Source of the DNA: Planctomycetota bacterium
GTDB taxonomy: Bacteria; Planctomycetota; Brocadiia; Brocadiales; Brocadiaceae
Assembly (NCBI GenBank): GCA_023261465.1
Contig: JAHFOW010000068.1
Span: 1-14,298 of the forward strand
Length of the DNA: 14,298 nucleotides
Reading direction: 5' to 3'
A program made the position numbers and the translations under genes. How positions within the stretch are numbered: the stretch's first letter is position 1; each line of letters begins with the position of its first letter. Below the pieces are notes generated by a model. It saw only the letters and a program-made list of their open reading frames with translations. It made no database searches and was not told the DNA's origin. Below are positions 14,072-14,298 of the stretch, in pieces.

Positions 14072-14298
14072 TTATTGTTGCGGTGTTGATTGTCCTGCTT
14101 GTTCTGGCTGTGTTGCTTCTTCAGCAGGTAGTTCCTTTGTTTCTTTAGCCTTCTTTTCCGCCTCTGCCCTGGCTTTCGCGTCTGCTGTCTCACGCTCTTT
14201 CTGACGGCGTTTTTTCTCAGCCTCCCTCAGGTCGTATTCAAGTTGTCTGTTGAGCTTGTCGGGGTCTGTTCTTTCATCAACATAGATATCACCTGGGG
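14072..14298 (-). CDS. C-terminal end of a highly charged hypothetical protein (cut by the right edge)
   Basis: The last ~75 codons of a - strand gene are visible, ending at TAA 14072-14074. The visible part reads PGDIYVDERTDPDKLNRQLE, then about 35 residues made almost only of Glu, Lys, Arg, Ala and Gln (EAEKKRRQKERE and following), which should form a long single helix or coiled coil, and a Glu/Gln/Thr/Pro-rich end (EEATQPEQAGQSTPQQ). This frame has codon-like composition without stops, whereas the other frames here are broken, so it is accepted as coding. No function can be assigned from this tail; the N-terminal domain lies outside the window. Confidence 0.6.
   Translation of the reverse strand, partial: PGDIYVDERTDPDKLNRQLEYDLREAEKKRRQKERETADAKARAEAEKKAKETKELPAEEATQPEQAGQSTPQQ

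Overview
The window looks like chromosomal DNA of a Gram-negative, moderate-GC bacterium. Part of it is stable housekeeping sequence and part is worn by mobile and repetitive elements. A tetraacyldisaccharide 4'-kinase (lipid A synthesis) implies an outer membrane. The mix of genes (type I dihydroorotase followed by a NYN-domain nuclease, a planctomycete-style HNH protein, a DUF1566 lipobox-less secreted protein, a deoxyhypusine-synthase-like protein, many palindromic intergenic repeats) suggests a planctomycete, perhaps of the anammox order Brocadiales. That placement is inference from protein style only; no database search was possible.

Left part (1-2066, + strand): the C-terminal end of an IS1634-type transposase enters from the left edge and is followed immediately by a decayed Fic-family gene (two stop codons, two frameshifts, N-terminus missing). 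Then comes an intact secreted DUF1566 protein with a clear ribosome binding site.

Middle and right (2106-14298): every recognised gene is on the - strand. Reading in the direction of transcription (right to left) they are: the C-terminal end of a charged protein (cut by the right edge), thiD, an HNH endonuclease, lpxK with a 56-residue 2[4Fe-4S] ferredoxin 13 bp downstream of its start side, a deoxyhypusine-synthase-like gene overlapping an endonuclease III-like glycosylase gene, an overlapping run pyrC - NYN nuclease - VanZ-like membrane protein, a winged-helix/HNH nuclease tightly coupled to a 64-residue orphan protein, and a 977-residue radical SAM protein with two extra cysteine clusters.

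Intergenic DNA is where most of the unexplained structure lies. A 46-bp element occurs twice exactly 8690 bp apart (5095 and 13785, 40/46 identical). A cluster of three different palindromes fills 10412-10615, a pair of 22-bp hairpin units sits 50 bp apart at 13861 and 13911, and GGTGC-type short repeats lie at 5311-5375. A palindrome of a similar kind appears to have entered the coding sequence of the radical SAM gene (4231-4263). No tRNA, rRNA, CRISPR array or recognisable riboswitch was found. The most system-like candidates are the winged-helix/HNH nuclease with its coupled small partner, and the radical SAM protein; neither can be called a new system from sequence alone.
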